Shown here: piece by piece, positions 46,069 through 55,484 of the stretch | How the letters are laid out: every line of letters begins with the position of its first letter | Position numbering within the stretch: position 1 is the stretch's first letter | Origin: an uncultured Acidobacteriaceae bacterium | Lineage (GTDB): Bacteria > Acidobacteriota > Terriglobia > Terriglobales > Acidobacteriaceae | Reading direction: 5' to 3' | Length of the DNA: 64,000 nt | NCBI GenBank assembly: GCA_903828675.1 | Contig: CAIKND010000001.1 | Coordinates: forward strand, 18,179-82,178 | Notes under the pieces: generated by a model | Told to the model about the DNA's origin: nothing | The model's input: the letters and a program-made list of their open reading frames with translations, nothing else | The model's database searches: none | Made by a program: the position numbers and the translations under genes

Positions 46069-47751
46069 ATGACTAGGGCCGACATGCGCATCCTTGAATG
46101 TCTAAGTTCGCGCACTAGCTTTCTGCTTGACGCTGGGGCTGGCTCAGGCAAGACATCCTCTCTGATCAGAGCTCTCAATCACATCCGAAGCGCGGAACGT
46201 CAATCGCTCACGCGAAATGCGCAGCGTGTGGCATGCATTACTTACACTAACGTCGCGAAGGATGAGATTATCGAACGAACCGAGAATGACGTTCTCCTGC
46301 AGGTCTCGACGATTCACGATTTTCTCTGGAGCGTTATCGGCGGTTTTCAGAAAGATCTGAAACAGGCACTCTTGAACTTTAATGCTGAATTGCCCGCACA
46401 GAGCCGCCGTAAGCAAAATCAAGACGAGCTAAGGCAAGCCTTGCAGATGATCGACAGCATCCGTTATTCAGACCGGGGAGCAAATTTCCTAGAAGGACGC
46501 ATCTTTCACGACGATCTGCTCGGCGTGGCGCACGTTATGTTTCGCCACCATCCAATGCTTGCCACGATTGTTGCAGCGAAATACCCCTTCATCTTCGTCG
46601 ACGAATATCAGGATACACACGAAAAAGTCATTTCAATTCTGATGGACCACCTGCTCAGCTGCAAGAACCCTCCTCTCATCGGGTTTTTCGGCGACAAATT
46701 TCAGAGTATCTATCCCGATGTGATTGGGGAAATGCCGGCGCAATACGAAGCTGTGTTGGCGATCATAAAGAAGGAAGAGAACTACCGCTGCTCCAAAGCT
46801 GTCATCGCACTCCTGAACCGAATTCGTTCGGACATCCAGCAAGTCGCGGCTGGAGACAATGTCGAAGGAACAGCCTGCTATGTGAATCTATCAAGGCTGA
46901 ACAGCGATGCAGATGTGATTGCGGCGGCACGGGAAGCAATTCAGAAGGGGTTTAATTTGCACATCGAGGGTGAACCTAAGATACTGTTTCTCACGCACCG
47001 GCTGATAGCTCGCAAGGCGGGGTACGAAGCGCTCTGGAACGCCTACAACGATCGTGGAACATTCGCGCGCGAGCGTTTTCAATCAGGCGAGGATTCGATA
47101 GCGCAGTTCTTTTGCATGCGTGTGGAACCGCTGCTTGATGCCTGGCGCGCAGGCAAGACCGGAAAGGCCATCTCTCTGTTGAAAGAAGTGGGGACTTCGC
47201 TCGCTGGACGAAGCGAAAAAGAACGAGTCGGGGTCGCTCTGAATGTCTTGCTCGCGATGGCTGGATCGAACGCATCGATTCGCGATGTGTTGAGTTATAT
47301 CCGATCGACCTCCCTGATCCCCTTGCTAGATGATCTCGAAACTGGCTTGAAACAGACCGGTATTGCGGCAGAACCCGGAACGCCAGAGGCGGAACACGAG
47401 GCGTTCATCGCCAAACTTCTCGAAGTTCCCTACAAGGAAGTGTCCACGTACCGTGCGGTACTGGAAGACAAACTTCCTTATTCGACGAAGCATGGTGTCA
47501 AGGGGGCCGAATTCGAAAACGTCTTTGTGATCCTGGATGACGCCGGGGCGAATTGGAACCAATACTCTTTCATCAGGCTGCTCGCAGGTTCGGAAACAAA
47601 CGAGAGTCGGCTGCACCGGACGCGCAATCTCTTTTATGTCTGTTGTTCGCGTGCGCGAGTGAATCTCGCGGTTATACAGCTTGGGGCCATCACAAATGGT
47701 CGAACAGCAATTGAAGCGCTCTTCGGCGTGAAAAACGTATCGCTACAATGA
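46069..47751 (+). CDS. UvrD/Rep-like helicase, GajB-like
   Basis: 560 residues; the start codon follows the GajA-like stop with no gap, so translation is coupled. Walker A DAGAGSGKTSS at 21-31, motif Ia VACITYTNVAKDEI, motif II FIFVDEYQDTHEKV, motif III-like PPLIGFFGDKFQSIYPD, motif V/Va KHGVKGAEFENVFVIL and motif VI LFYVCCSRARVNL. This is a superfamily 1 helicase that is shortened in the 1B/2B inserts, as in GajB. It acts with the OLD nuclease as the effector helicase of a Gabija-like anti-phage system. Confidence 0.9.
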   Translation: MTRADMRILECLSSRTSFLLDAGAGSGKTSSLIRALNHIRSAERQSLTRNAQRVACITYTNVAKDEIIERTENDVLLQVSTIHDFLWSVIGGFQKDLKQALLNFNAELPAQSRRKQNQDELRQALQMIDSIRYSDRGANFLEGRIFHDDLLGVAHVMFRHHPMLATIVAAKYPFIFVDEYQDTHEKVISILMDHLLSCKNPPLIGFFGDKFQSIYPDVIGEMPAQYEAVLAIIKKEENYRCSKAVIALLNRIRSDIQQVAAGDNVEGTACYVNLSRLNSDADVIAAAREAIQKGFNLHIEGEPKILFLTHRLIARKAGYEALWNAYNDRGTFARERFQSGEDSIAQFFCMRVEPLLDAWRAGKTGKAISLLKEVGTSLAGRSEKERVGVALNVLLAMAGSNASIRDVLSYIRSTSLIPLLDDLETGLKQTGIAAEPGTPEAEHEAFIAKLLEVPYKEVSTYRAVLEDKLPYSTKHGVKGAEFENVFVILDDAGANWNQYSFIRLLAGSETNESRLHRTRNLFYVCCSRARVNLAVIQLGAITNGRTAIEALFGVKNVSLQ

Positions 47752-47784
47752 GCGCAGTCCTTCCAAGAATATGAGGAAATCCAA

Positions 47785-50700
47785 TTAAACTGCGTAGAGG
47801 CTTCGGCAAGCAGCCTCATAGTCGCCGTAACCAGAAAGCGTCTTAAGTCTCCTACGTAGGGCTGTCCGGCGGTTTGAAAGCCGTTGATTGGGATTCAACA
47901 GATCGGCGAAAACTAACGAGTTCTTGATCTGGTCGGCCTTCCACTGTGCGATGAGAGTCTGAGTGCTGGACACTACATCAACATGTGCGGGGTCCAGTGG
48001 ATTAAAAGGCGGCGTCACTCCAAGTGGCAACGTGTGAACATGTCGCTCCCCGAATTGTCCTCTGGGCTGGAATTGCTCAATAACAAGGTTGATGGCTTCG
48101 CTATTCAACAAGCCCGTCAAATACAAGGCCTCGTCCAGCGACTGAACCACAGCCCAATAGAGTGTCTGGTCGATGACAAGCCTGTCTCGGGGAATCTGCG
48201 AAATATCGGTGCAGGCCGCACAGACCAGTTTCCCTCCCGCTCCCATGACAACGAGCCATCCGGTTGAAGGGAACATTTGGATGGATAGCTTCCGTCGAGG
48301 CGTGTCAATGAGGGCGAAGTAACCCTCACTGTCATGACCAACAACCTGGAAAAAGGCCTCGAACGCCTTCCCGGTAGATGATCCCGCCGTTGCAATGGAT
48401 ACGGGCGAGGCGGGCGACCAGCCTGTTGCGCTTCTTTCAACAGGGAGAAGGCCTTTCGCAGGTGGATTGATCTCAAACGGGGTCAGGTGGTTGGAAAGGA
48501 GGATGTCGAAAACGAACCGGCCATCGACGCCCTGAGCTGTGATCGAGAAATCCTTGAATTTCTTTGCTTCATTTACGAGATACGCAGACGGGCCATCCTG
48601 TCTCACGATCGGTGACAAATCAAATCTGTCGCCGCGTGGAGTTACTTCCTGAAAGACAGCGGTTCTGGGAAATACGTCTGCACCTTGGCGGAAGGGAGCC
48701 GGATCGAAGAAACCGGTTCCAGTTGAGGCGATGGGTCTATCTGACCATGCCGTCCGATTACCCTGTTGGCCAACATAAATCGTAATCGGCGTCAGGCCGG
48801 TCGGCGCCAGGGAGTTTCCTTTGAAAAGTTTAGGAGCATCGATATCAACGTCCGGATCGACTTTTTGACCGAATAGCACGACTGCCTCGTTCTTGAAAGT
48901 GCCGCTTTCGACTGGCCAAATAGCGTCAGGCCGAAACGGAACTGCTTTTTGTGCGAAAAGGTATTCCGCACACCGAAACCGATTATGGTGATGAGCGCTC
49001 AAGACGCTTTCAGGGAGAATGCAGCCGATGGCCGCACCGGGCGCAAGGTAACGATCAATTGCGTGGATGAGAAAGATAGTCGCAAGTTCAGCGTGGAGAT
49101 GGGAAGACCCGGAAGGCTTGATCCCATATTCCTCGGTCATGCGAACCAAGGAATGCTTATAAGGGTTATCTGCGACTTTACTCATGGCCAGCCATGGGGG
49201 ATTTGCGACAAGCCCGTTGAAGCTACCCGAGACGAGGCCCGGACGATAGCTGTTGCTAAGCACGAACGCCCAAATCCCGTTACGTCCATCACGTTGCAGA
49301 GACTCTAAAGCTGCAAGCAACTCAGCTACGAACGCAATGACATGTCCGGTTTCATCTTCGTCGAGGACGGTTTGAGATTTCTTGCAGGCTTCTAGCACAA
49401 TCCGGTGCGGAAGATCTTTGGAATGGATCGCTGCCTGTCCTTTGGCCGCTTCCATCGCCACGTCATATGAGCTCGTCAGGATGGTATTAAAGAGAGCGGC
49501 TGATCCTGGGGACACGAGAAAACAAGGGAGACTGACCTTGTTTCCGGCAAGGTCAAGCTCATGTTTTTCTGATCCGTCCTGGTCAATGCTTTTCGTCACC
49601 GGTGTGGAAGCAAAAAGTGAATCTGCATGATAAATAGGGATGGCGACATCAAACGCTTCTGCAACCTCAATCAGGTCTCTCGCCGCAAGTATCCACGTAA
49701 CTTTGGCGAGCATTACGGCCAAGGGGTCGATGTCAAAACCCGTGATGGCCTTGGAAAGCCTTTCAAGGGTCTCTGTCGGAGACGCGTTGCCGGCTATTCC
49801 AATGCGCACGCGTGTCTGTTTGATCGCTTCAACGATCATCGAGCCGGAGCCACAGCACATATCCACAAGATGAGGATCATCACTTAGTGGTATGCGCCGG
49901 ATGGTGTTTTCGACGACATGATGTGCGAGCCAGGACGGTGTCCATTCTTGACCGAGCAGCAACCGCTGAGACCGACGAGCGAGTTGTACCATAAGGGCGC
50001 CGAAGAGATCTTCTGCTGGCGGCGCAACAAAATCGTATGCAGCCAAATCTTCTTGAACACCTCTCGCGACCGGTAAGAGACGCTTCACATGAGTGCTCTC
50101 GTTCAGCCATCCAAAATAGTCGTATTCAACGAGATTTGAGAATCCTTTGAGTTTGAAGAATGTCCCATTTAGAATGCTCTCCAACTCGGTGTCACTGCTG
50201 ACAAGCGCCTTACGTTCAAGAACATTGGCGCACAGGAGTTTGGCCAGCGTCAGGATGTAAAGTTCCTGGACATAGGTTTCCCGATCGAAGCCACCTCCCG
50301 TTCCCGATCCCCCTAGATATGAAACAAAATCTGTCCAAACTTTCTCAATGAGCTTGGCGTAAGATGCGTTATCAACAAACGCCACTTCAACGAGATCGGC
50401 AATGCCCTCGATGTGACGGGCGCAAAATGCACTATCGAAGCCCAGGTCCGAAGCTAGTGTGTCGGCCCCGAGGACACGGCTAGCGAGGCGACCCAGGTAG
50501 AGAGTCAGGAAACGCCCTAAATTGGCGGCCTCAAGCGGCCCTGCAGCCGAGAGATCGATACGCTCGATTTCTTCCAACACGACATGAGCTTGGCCATACG
50601 ACTTGGTGCCAGGAATGTCCACGATCTGTCGTACTTCTTTAATGCGGTAGGCGCGCCAGCGTATTGTGTCCGAAAGTACGCCGAGTATCAGCTCGGCGGG

Positions 50701-51051
50701 AATTCCCCTGTTGAGCAGGCCTGCGCAATACTCCCGAACCTGATCTTCCCCATGAAGTGCAAGCGCGGGGTCTGAAAGGTTTTTTTCATATTCGATGGCA
50801 GTTGAACCTACAAGTGTATCGATGAACCCGCGTTTGGTCTTGCCACCTTGGTCGGATCGGATATGCGTCTCGGAACCTTTCGCATGATAGTCCACCCACC
50901 ACGGTCGAGGCTGGTCGTCCGTGGACGGAAACATGGCGGGAAGCCTTGCCGAAAGAACATGGCGAATTGGACTTTCGCTCTGCTTGCCAATCATCTGCAC
51001 GGCTTCCTTGAGAAAGGCCATGCCAGCAGCGATATCGAAGTTTGAAGTCAT
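47785..51051 (-). CDS. Large adenine DNA methyltransferase (type IIG/PglX-like), cassette gene 4
   Basis: 1,088 residues; overlaps the stop of the upstream methyltransferase by 4 nt (ATGA). Near residues 75-92, RGFIDTLVGSTAIEYEKNL looks like a PD-(D/E)XK nuclease strand with D78 and E87, but Glu stands where the catalytic Lys is expected. The methyltransferase core has motif I VDMCCGSGSMIVEAI at about 395 and motif IV VANPPWLAMS near 615. The rest is a target-recognition-like region. Size and arrangement resemble type IIG or PglX enzymes. It ends close to, and convergent with, the GajB-like gene (33 bp). Confidence 0.83.
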   Translation of the reverse strand: MTSNFDIAAGMAFLKEAVQMIGKQSESPIRHVLSARLPAMFPSTDDQPRPWWVDYHAKGSETHIRSDQGGKTKRGFIDTLVGSTAIEYEKNLSDPALALHGEDQVREYCAGLLNRGIPAELILGVLSDTIRWRAYRIKEVRQIVDIPGTKSYGQAHVVLEEIERIDLSAAGPLEAANLGRFLTLYLGRLASRVLGADTLASDLGFDSAFCARHIEGIADLVEVAFVDNASYAKLIEKVWTDFVSYLGGSGTGGGFDRETYVQELYILTLAKLLCANVLERKALVSSDTELESILNGTFFKLKGFSNLVEYDYFGWLNESTHVKRLLPVARGVQEDLAAYDFVAPPAEDLFGALMVQLARRSQRLLLGQEWTPSWLAHHVVENTIRRIPLSDDPHLVDMCCGSGSMIVEAIKQTRVRIGIAGNASPTETLERLSKAITGFDIDPLAVMLAKVTWILAARDLIEVAEAFDVAIPIYHADSLFASTPVTKSIDQDGSEKHELDLAGNKVSLPCFLVSPGSAALFNTILTSSYDVAMEAAKGQAAIHSKDLPHRIVLEACKKSQTVLDEDETGHVIAFVAELLAALESLQRDGRNGIWAFVLSNSYRPGLVSGSFNGLVANPPWLAMSKVADNPYKHSLVRMTEEYGIKPSGSSHLHAELATIFLIHAIDRYLAPGAAIGCILPESVLSAHHHNRFRCAEYLFAQKAVPFRPDAIWPVESGTFKNEAVVLFGQKVDPDVDIDAPKLFKGNSLAPTGLTPITIYVGQQGNRTAWSDRPIASTGTGFFDPAPFRQGADVFPRTAVFQEVTPRGDRFDLSPIVRQDGPSAYLVNEAKKFKDFSITAQGVDGRFVFDILLSNHLTPFEINPPAKGLLPVERSATGWSPASPVSIATAGSSTGKAFEAFFQVVGHDSEGYFALIDTPRRKLSIQMFPSTGWLVVMGAGGKLVCAACTDISQIPRDRLVIDQTLYWAVVQSLDEALYLTGLLNSEAINLVIEQFQPRGQFGERHVHTLPLGVTPPFNPLDPAHVDVVSSTQTLIAQWKADQIKNSLVFADLLNPNQRLSNRRTALRRRLKTLSGYGDYEAACRSLYAV

Positions 51052-53111
51052 CGTGTCTCTGTTCGCATCTTCTGTCGTTTGCGGCGGTTCAGCCCGTCAT
51101 CGGCGAGACGAGATAGGGCGGCAATTTCTCTCTTTGTTGCGATGCGCCCCAAGAGGGCGGAAGCTACCAGACACTCTATGTCATTCGAGTAATCCCCATC
51201 TTTCGCCAATCGTTTTCCAAGGGAAGACAAGCGGGTCATCTCAGACTCGCTTAGTCTCGGCACCGGCAACCTACGGAGATGCGTCGCTTCCACCTTCAAA
51301 GCGCCACCACCCATGACCGAGGCTCCGAATTCCAATGTTGCCCTACACCACGATGAATTGAGAAGGGCGAGAAGGGCATATCTGTCGATCCAGCTGCCGT
51401 CAACGCGGAGAGTTGAGAAATTAGCGTCCGCAAGCACTCCACGGTCCGCGACCAGCCAAGCCTTCGGGTTGCCGCTGTTCACTCGCGGCATAAGAATGTC
51501 CGGCTGATGGCGCGGAGCGAAGTCCGGTAGCATGTACCAGAAACGGGGAGCGAATCCCTTAGCTGCATCGCCCTTCCGGATGTTCGGAGCAACGGCGGAA
51601 AGATCGGGAATTCTCTTAGCACTTCCATTCTCCCCAATATCCTTGGCCGCCATCGTTCGCACAAAAGCGGACAACTCAGGTGACATGGGTGAATAGGCGC
51701 TGCGGGCTAACGATCCGCCTGCTTTGATATCTTCTCGGAGAGCTATCGTTCGGAAGTCTAGGACGCGGCCTTTCAACTTGCTTCGGCGAATAACAAACCC
51801 CTCGGGCAACTCCGCTTGTCGGCGTACAACGGGGTGGAGGCATTCCAAAGGAATTTGGACGTGTCGTCCATTGTCAAATCCAGATACCGAAACCGTGGCG
51901 GCTGATCCATCGTCGTGGAGGTAGGTTGCGTAGAAAAAGCCGTTCGCACCTGTGCGCAGGCCTTGGCCCACCGACACGCCTAGTGATTCAAGAGTTATGA
52001 TCGGTGTTCCTACGTCTGATCCTAGCCACTTGGATAAGGCCTCCGGCGGATTGAAAGTGACAGACATTTGAGTTTGTTTCTCGCCCATCGATGAGAACCA
52101 TTTTTGCTTCGAGCAGACGCTATTCAGATTTTCTGCTACTCGCGCCAATGGTGATTGAGAGACTGAAATAAAGCTGTCCTCAATTCCCGTTTCGGTATCG
52201 ATAACTTCGGCGAGCTTGTCTGAGAGAAGTGCTTCCGGTTTTCTGCATCCAGGGAACAGGCGTGCAATGGGGCCTTCCGGACCGGCGGCTTTGCCAGACA
52301 CCTTCGTTCGGATAAAGGTATTGCGCTTGTCCCAACCGAAAGCACTCTCTCGGCGCTTGATTCGACGTGCCACCAGAAGAGTCGTCTTAACCTGCGCATC
52401 TTCAAACCAGGCGGCATGCTCGTCTTCGACAATGTGCTCAATCTGAAACCACCGCAAGAGCAGGTAATGGACGACCGAAGCATAGTCTCGACTCAGCCAG
52501 GATTCAGGAACAACGAGAGCCAGACGGCCACCGACGCTGACCATTGACGCGCAAAGAATCCAAGACGGTACAGCAAGGTCAGATAGACCGGAATAACCGG
52601 AAACCATCGCGCGGAACAGACGCTTGTCCGTTTCATCAAGCGCGGACATATCGTCGAGGGATTTTAGCAACCCGTTTCGGACTTCCATCGCGCCTGGGAG
52701 TTTGAAGCGCCGGCCAGCCCCCCGAGACAAGCTTTGATAACGAACATAAGGGGGATTGGTTATTACAAGTTCCCATTCGCGCCGTGGAGTTGCGGCGATA
52801 ACGGACTGTGAGAAGGCACTACCCAAGATGCAATCGACTTCAGGCAGCCGGGCCGCACAAGCGGTGGTTGCGATAGGGTCTATCTCGATAGCGCACATTT
52901 GTTTTGGCCTTGCGCCGATAGCGAGGCATCCTGCCAGCATATCTCCATTGCCGGCCATGGGGTCGATTATCGAGCGGGCGCTCTCCGCCTTCGCGAGCGC
53001 TCCCAAGAGACGTGCGAGGCCGACTCCAGAGAAATATTGCCCAAGGCGCTTACGCCTTTCAGCCTCTTCAGAGAAGCCCTCCTGAGCCGCCATGAGCGCG
53101 CCCGGATTCAA
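51048..53111 (-). CDS. N6-adenine DNA methyltransferase, cassette gene 3
   Basis: 687 residues. The start is a TTG (53111) with GGGAG eight bases upstream, overlapping the previous stop (TTGA); an ATG at 53093 is the alternative. Motif X RRKRLGQYFS (20-29), motif I IIDPMAGNGDMLAG (48-61) and motif IV VITNPPYVRYQ (NPPY 119-122). The second half, with HLRRLPVPRLSESEMTRL, is of target-recognition type (TaqI/Eco57I-like). It lacks an obvious nuclease domain. Coupled on both sides to other methyltransferase genes. Confidence 0.88.
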   Translation of the reverse strand: MNPGALMAAQEGFSEEAERRKRLGQYFSGVGLARLLGALAKAESARSIIDPMAGNGDMLAGCLAIGARPKQMCAIEIDPIATTACAARLPEVDCILGSAFSQSVIAATPRREWELVITNPPYVRYQSLSRGAGRRFKLPGAMEVRNGLLKSLDDMSALDETDKRLFRAMVSGYSGLSDLAVPSWILCASMVSVGGRLALVVPESWLSRDYASVVHYLLLRWFQIEHIVEDEHAAWFEDAQVKTTLLVARRIKRRESAFGWDKRNTFIRTKVSGKAAGPEGPIARLFPGCRKPEALLSDKLAEVIDTETGIEDSFISVSQSPLARVAENLNSVCSKQKWFSSMGEKQTQMSVTFNPPEALSKWLGSDVGTPIITLESLGVSVGQGLRTGANGFFYATYLHDDGSAATVSVSGFDNGRHVQIPLECLHPVVRRQAELPEGFVIRRSKLKGRVLDFRTIALREDIKAGGSLARSAYSPMSPELSAFVRTMAAKDIGENGSAKRIPDLSAVAPNIRKGDAAKGFAPRFWYMLPDFAPRHQPDILMPRVNSGNPKAWLVADRGVLADANFSTLRVDGSWIDRYALLALLNSSWCRATLEFGASVMGGGALKVEATHLRRLPVPRLSESEMTRLSSLGKRLAKDGDYSNDIECLVASALLGRIATKREIAALSRLADDGLNRRKRQKMRTETR

Positions 53112-54937
53112 GCCGCTTCTCCCAGCATCTCCCTGGCTTTTCCATAAAACTCACGCGCATCGATTCCGACTTCCATTCCGAGTTCAAGGCAACGGGCCAC
53201 GAACCGGGAATACAGTCGCTGTGGCTCTCTCTCTTCGGGTCCGAGTTCTAATGCCTTCGCCAGGATTTGAACTGCAACCTGTTCCGGTTCGAGCAGAGAG
53301 GTAGAGCACGCAGCTCCCTTTGAAAGAAGGAGCAAGGGATCGCCCATTACAAAGACATCTGAAACAACCTGCTTAAAACTTGCCTGAATTTTGTCGAGGA
53401 CACTCGTAGCCTCTATATGCAGACCCGCGTTTAAATAGGCACCTGAGAGCGCTCGCCACACATCAGCCTTGGCAGAATGAAATACGACGGTGGCTAGACC
53501 ATCCGGTTTGAGGACCCGCGTAATTTCAGAGAATACCTGGCCCATCATATCCGCGTAATCCGAAACGCTCTTGCCTTGAGCGTTGCTAATGATAATTTCT
53601 CGGGCACGATCAGTGGTCTTGTCTAACCAGAGTTCGTTGATCTGGTTGACTTCGGCATAAGGAATGTAGTCGCCAAACGGAGGATCAGTGAACACATAGT
53701 CGATTGAGGAATCAGGTAGCGCTATTCGTTCACTGCTTCTGTTGACAACCTGCACGGTGCTCCCACTCCCATTGATAAGTGAGAATGCCTTTAAAAAAGA
53801 CTTTGCCTTGCGTTGTATCCCTTCAATGATGTTCTTTTCGACGGGGAGGCCGCTGACATAAAGTACGCCACTTTGCGATCCTGTGAGGACAAGATCGGGT
53901 TCGTCTTTCTTCACGACTACGCGCGTCATCAACGTTGAGTGTGTTGAGTTGTAGCTCAGAACAAGAAGCTTGAGCGCATCGCGCACATCATCGGGAAATG
54001 TTTGGGCCAGTGCCCACATGGATGAGACGGCCGCAAAGTTACGGCGCGTATAAAAGTGATGGAGATGCGAAATTCCTCGGTGATAACCGGCTCGGTGCAA
54101 ATCGCCCCATTCGAGAGCGCAGATCGGAACATGCGAGGGCAAGGGGGCTGCCTCAATGCGTTTAAAAAGCCGCTGGTCAGCTACGGTTGGAGGGCGCTGC
54201 CATTTCTTCTTCCCGCTCACACCGTAGACGCAGGCCAGCACCCGTCTCTTGCGTTCCACATCTCTTCCGAGCAGATCGTCCCACACAGTTTCAACCGCGC
54301 GCGAATAAGTTTCTAGTAGGTGGGACTTTTTGCAGCCGAGGCACCTAAAGGCTTTCGCAAAGCGAAGCGGTTTGCGAAGCAGCGCAGCGTCCCAATAGGA
54401 TGTCTCCTTCTGACAATGAGGGCAGACCAGAACATCAGACCATATGGCGTGACGAATCGTTCCTGGTTCACCCTCGGGGCTTTTCGCTTCATACATCCAT
54501 CCAAAGGAAGCTTTTGCCTTTTCACAGAGCTCAACCACAGATCTCGCAAATCGGGCGGGATCGGGAGGGGCACAGAGCGTGGACGCTAGGAATGAACCCA
54601 ACGACCCGAGCTCATAGAGAATGGCCTTCCTCGGCCCCCATTGAGGAGTGACCCCAAGCCGCTTCGCCATCAATTCCATGGCGGGCGTTGGCTTATCGCA
54701 AAGCAGTGCTGCAACACCTGTTGTTCCACTTCCACCGAAAGTGTCGAGTACAGATGCGCCGGGCTTCGTGTGCGTGGCGATGAATACTGCTATCGCTTCC
54801 GGAGAAATCTTTGTCGGATATGAAAACGCGTTGTAAAGCGGACCTGTGCGGGTGGAGGGGAGGGGCTTCGCATAAAGCTCTCTCAGCAAATCTCTGGAGA
54901 TGATTTGGCGAGTCTTGCCGTTGAGATCGTTTTTCAC
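53108..54937 (-). CDS. DNA methyltransferase with zinc-ribbon insert, cassette gene 2
   Basis: 609 residues; starts with GTG overlapping the stop of the RHH gene (GTGA). Motif I SVLDTFGGSGTTGVAA (63-78) follows FSYPTKISPEAIAVFIATHT. Around 170-205 the pairs CPHC and CLGC form a zinc ribbon. Motif IV is FTDPPFGDYIPYAEVNQ near 410, so motif I comes first and the catalytic motif much later, as in DPPY/DPPF amino-methyltransferases with a Zn-ribbon insert. Probably an adenine or N4-cytosine enzyme. It differs strongly from the two downstream methyltransferases. Confidence 0.85.
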   Translation of the reverse strand: MKNDLNGKTRQIISRDLLRELYAKPLPSTRTGPLYNAFSYPTKISPEAIAVFIATHTKPGASVLDTFGGSGTTGVAALLCDKPTPAMELMAKRLGVTPQWGPRKAILYELGSLGSFLASTLCAPPDPARFARSVVELCEKAKASFGWMYEAKSPEGEPGTIRHAIWSDVLVCPHCQKETSYWDAALLRKPLRFAKAFRCLGCKKSHLLETYSRAVETVWDDLLGRDVERKRRVLACVYGVSGKKKWQRPPTVADQRLFKRIEAAPLPSHVPICALEWGDLHRAGYHRGISHLHHFYTRRNFAAVSSMWALAQTFPDDVRDALKLLVLSYNSTHSTLMTRVVVKKDEPDLVLTGSQSGVLYVSGLPVEKNIIEGIQRKAKSFLKAFSLINGSGSTVQVVNRSSERIALPDSSIDYVFTDPPFGDYIPYAEVNQINELWLDKTTDRAREIIISNAQGKSVSDYADMMGQVFSEITRVLKPDGLATVVFHSAKADVWRALSGAYLNAGLHIEATSVLDKIQASFKQVVSDVFVMGDPLLLLSKGAACSTSLLEPEQVAVQILAKALELGPEEREPQRLYSRFVARCLELGMEVGIDAREFYGKAREMLGEAA

Positions 54938-55131
54938 AGATTCTGATTTCCCATCGCTGTGGATGATTCGAAAAGTGCTTGCTGTTGAGCAAAGTGCTCT
55001 CCAGCGAGATGGTCCCGTATGAGACGGGCAATGAGGGTAGATTTCTTGAATCCTCGTTCCTGGCAGTAAGCCTCAAATCGCCCAGCTTCTTCGCGCGACA
55101 TAAGGACTTGCACTCGCACTGAGTCCGCCAT
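54934..55131 (-). CDS. Small ribbon-helix-helix-like protein, cassette gene 1
   Basis: 65 residues from the ATG at 55131, GGGAGGAG upstream. RVQVLMSREEAGRFEAYCQE, then RGFKKSTLIARLIRDHL, has the beta-strand plus two-helix layout of CopG/Arc repressors. The first of four overlapping genes, it may autoregulate the cassette or act as a DNA-binding cofactor of the methyltransferases. Its tail FAQQQALFESSTAMG is non-conserved in appearance. Confidence 0.75.
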   Translation of the reverse strand: MADSVRVQVLMSREEAGRFEAYCQERGFKKSTLIARLIRDHLAGEHFAQQQALFESSTAMGNQNL

Positions 55132-55484
55132 ATGACGACTCCTCCCAAAACATTGGAATCCGGCCCGCCGCAAAAGTCAACATTTGTGTGTATTTCTGCG
55201 CACATTTCCACAGCTTAGGCCGCAATTGTCCTGATCGGGTGTGAATCTGCAAGGCTTAAGGTCTCGACGGACATTCAATCAGTGCGGACGTTGCGAAGCC
55301 TAGCCCTCTTCGACAGTTGCATATCTGGATCGCTGACCTGCGAAGCGTTGGCTGTGATCGTCCCCTAAACTGAGAGGCTCTGTCTGATCGCGGTTAAGGG
55401 GCATTTGCACTCGTGGGCACAATTCAGGAGCCAGAAATTGAGAATCCTCAAACGAATTCCGGTACTTTTTCGCAACGGCGGAAG
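55132..55484. other. Promoter region of the methyltransferase cassette
   Basis: 353 bp between the end of the PLD-like gene and the RHH gene, both leftward. No gene, no clear terminator and no obvious repeat seen. It is long enough to hold the promoter and an RHH operator. Confidence 0.4.
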
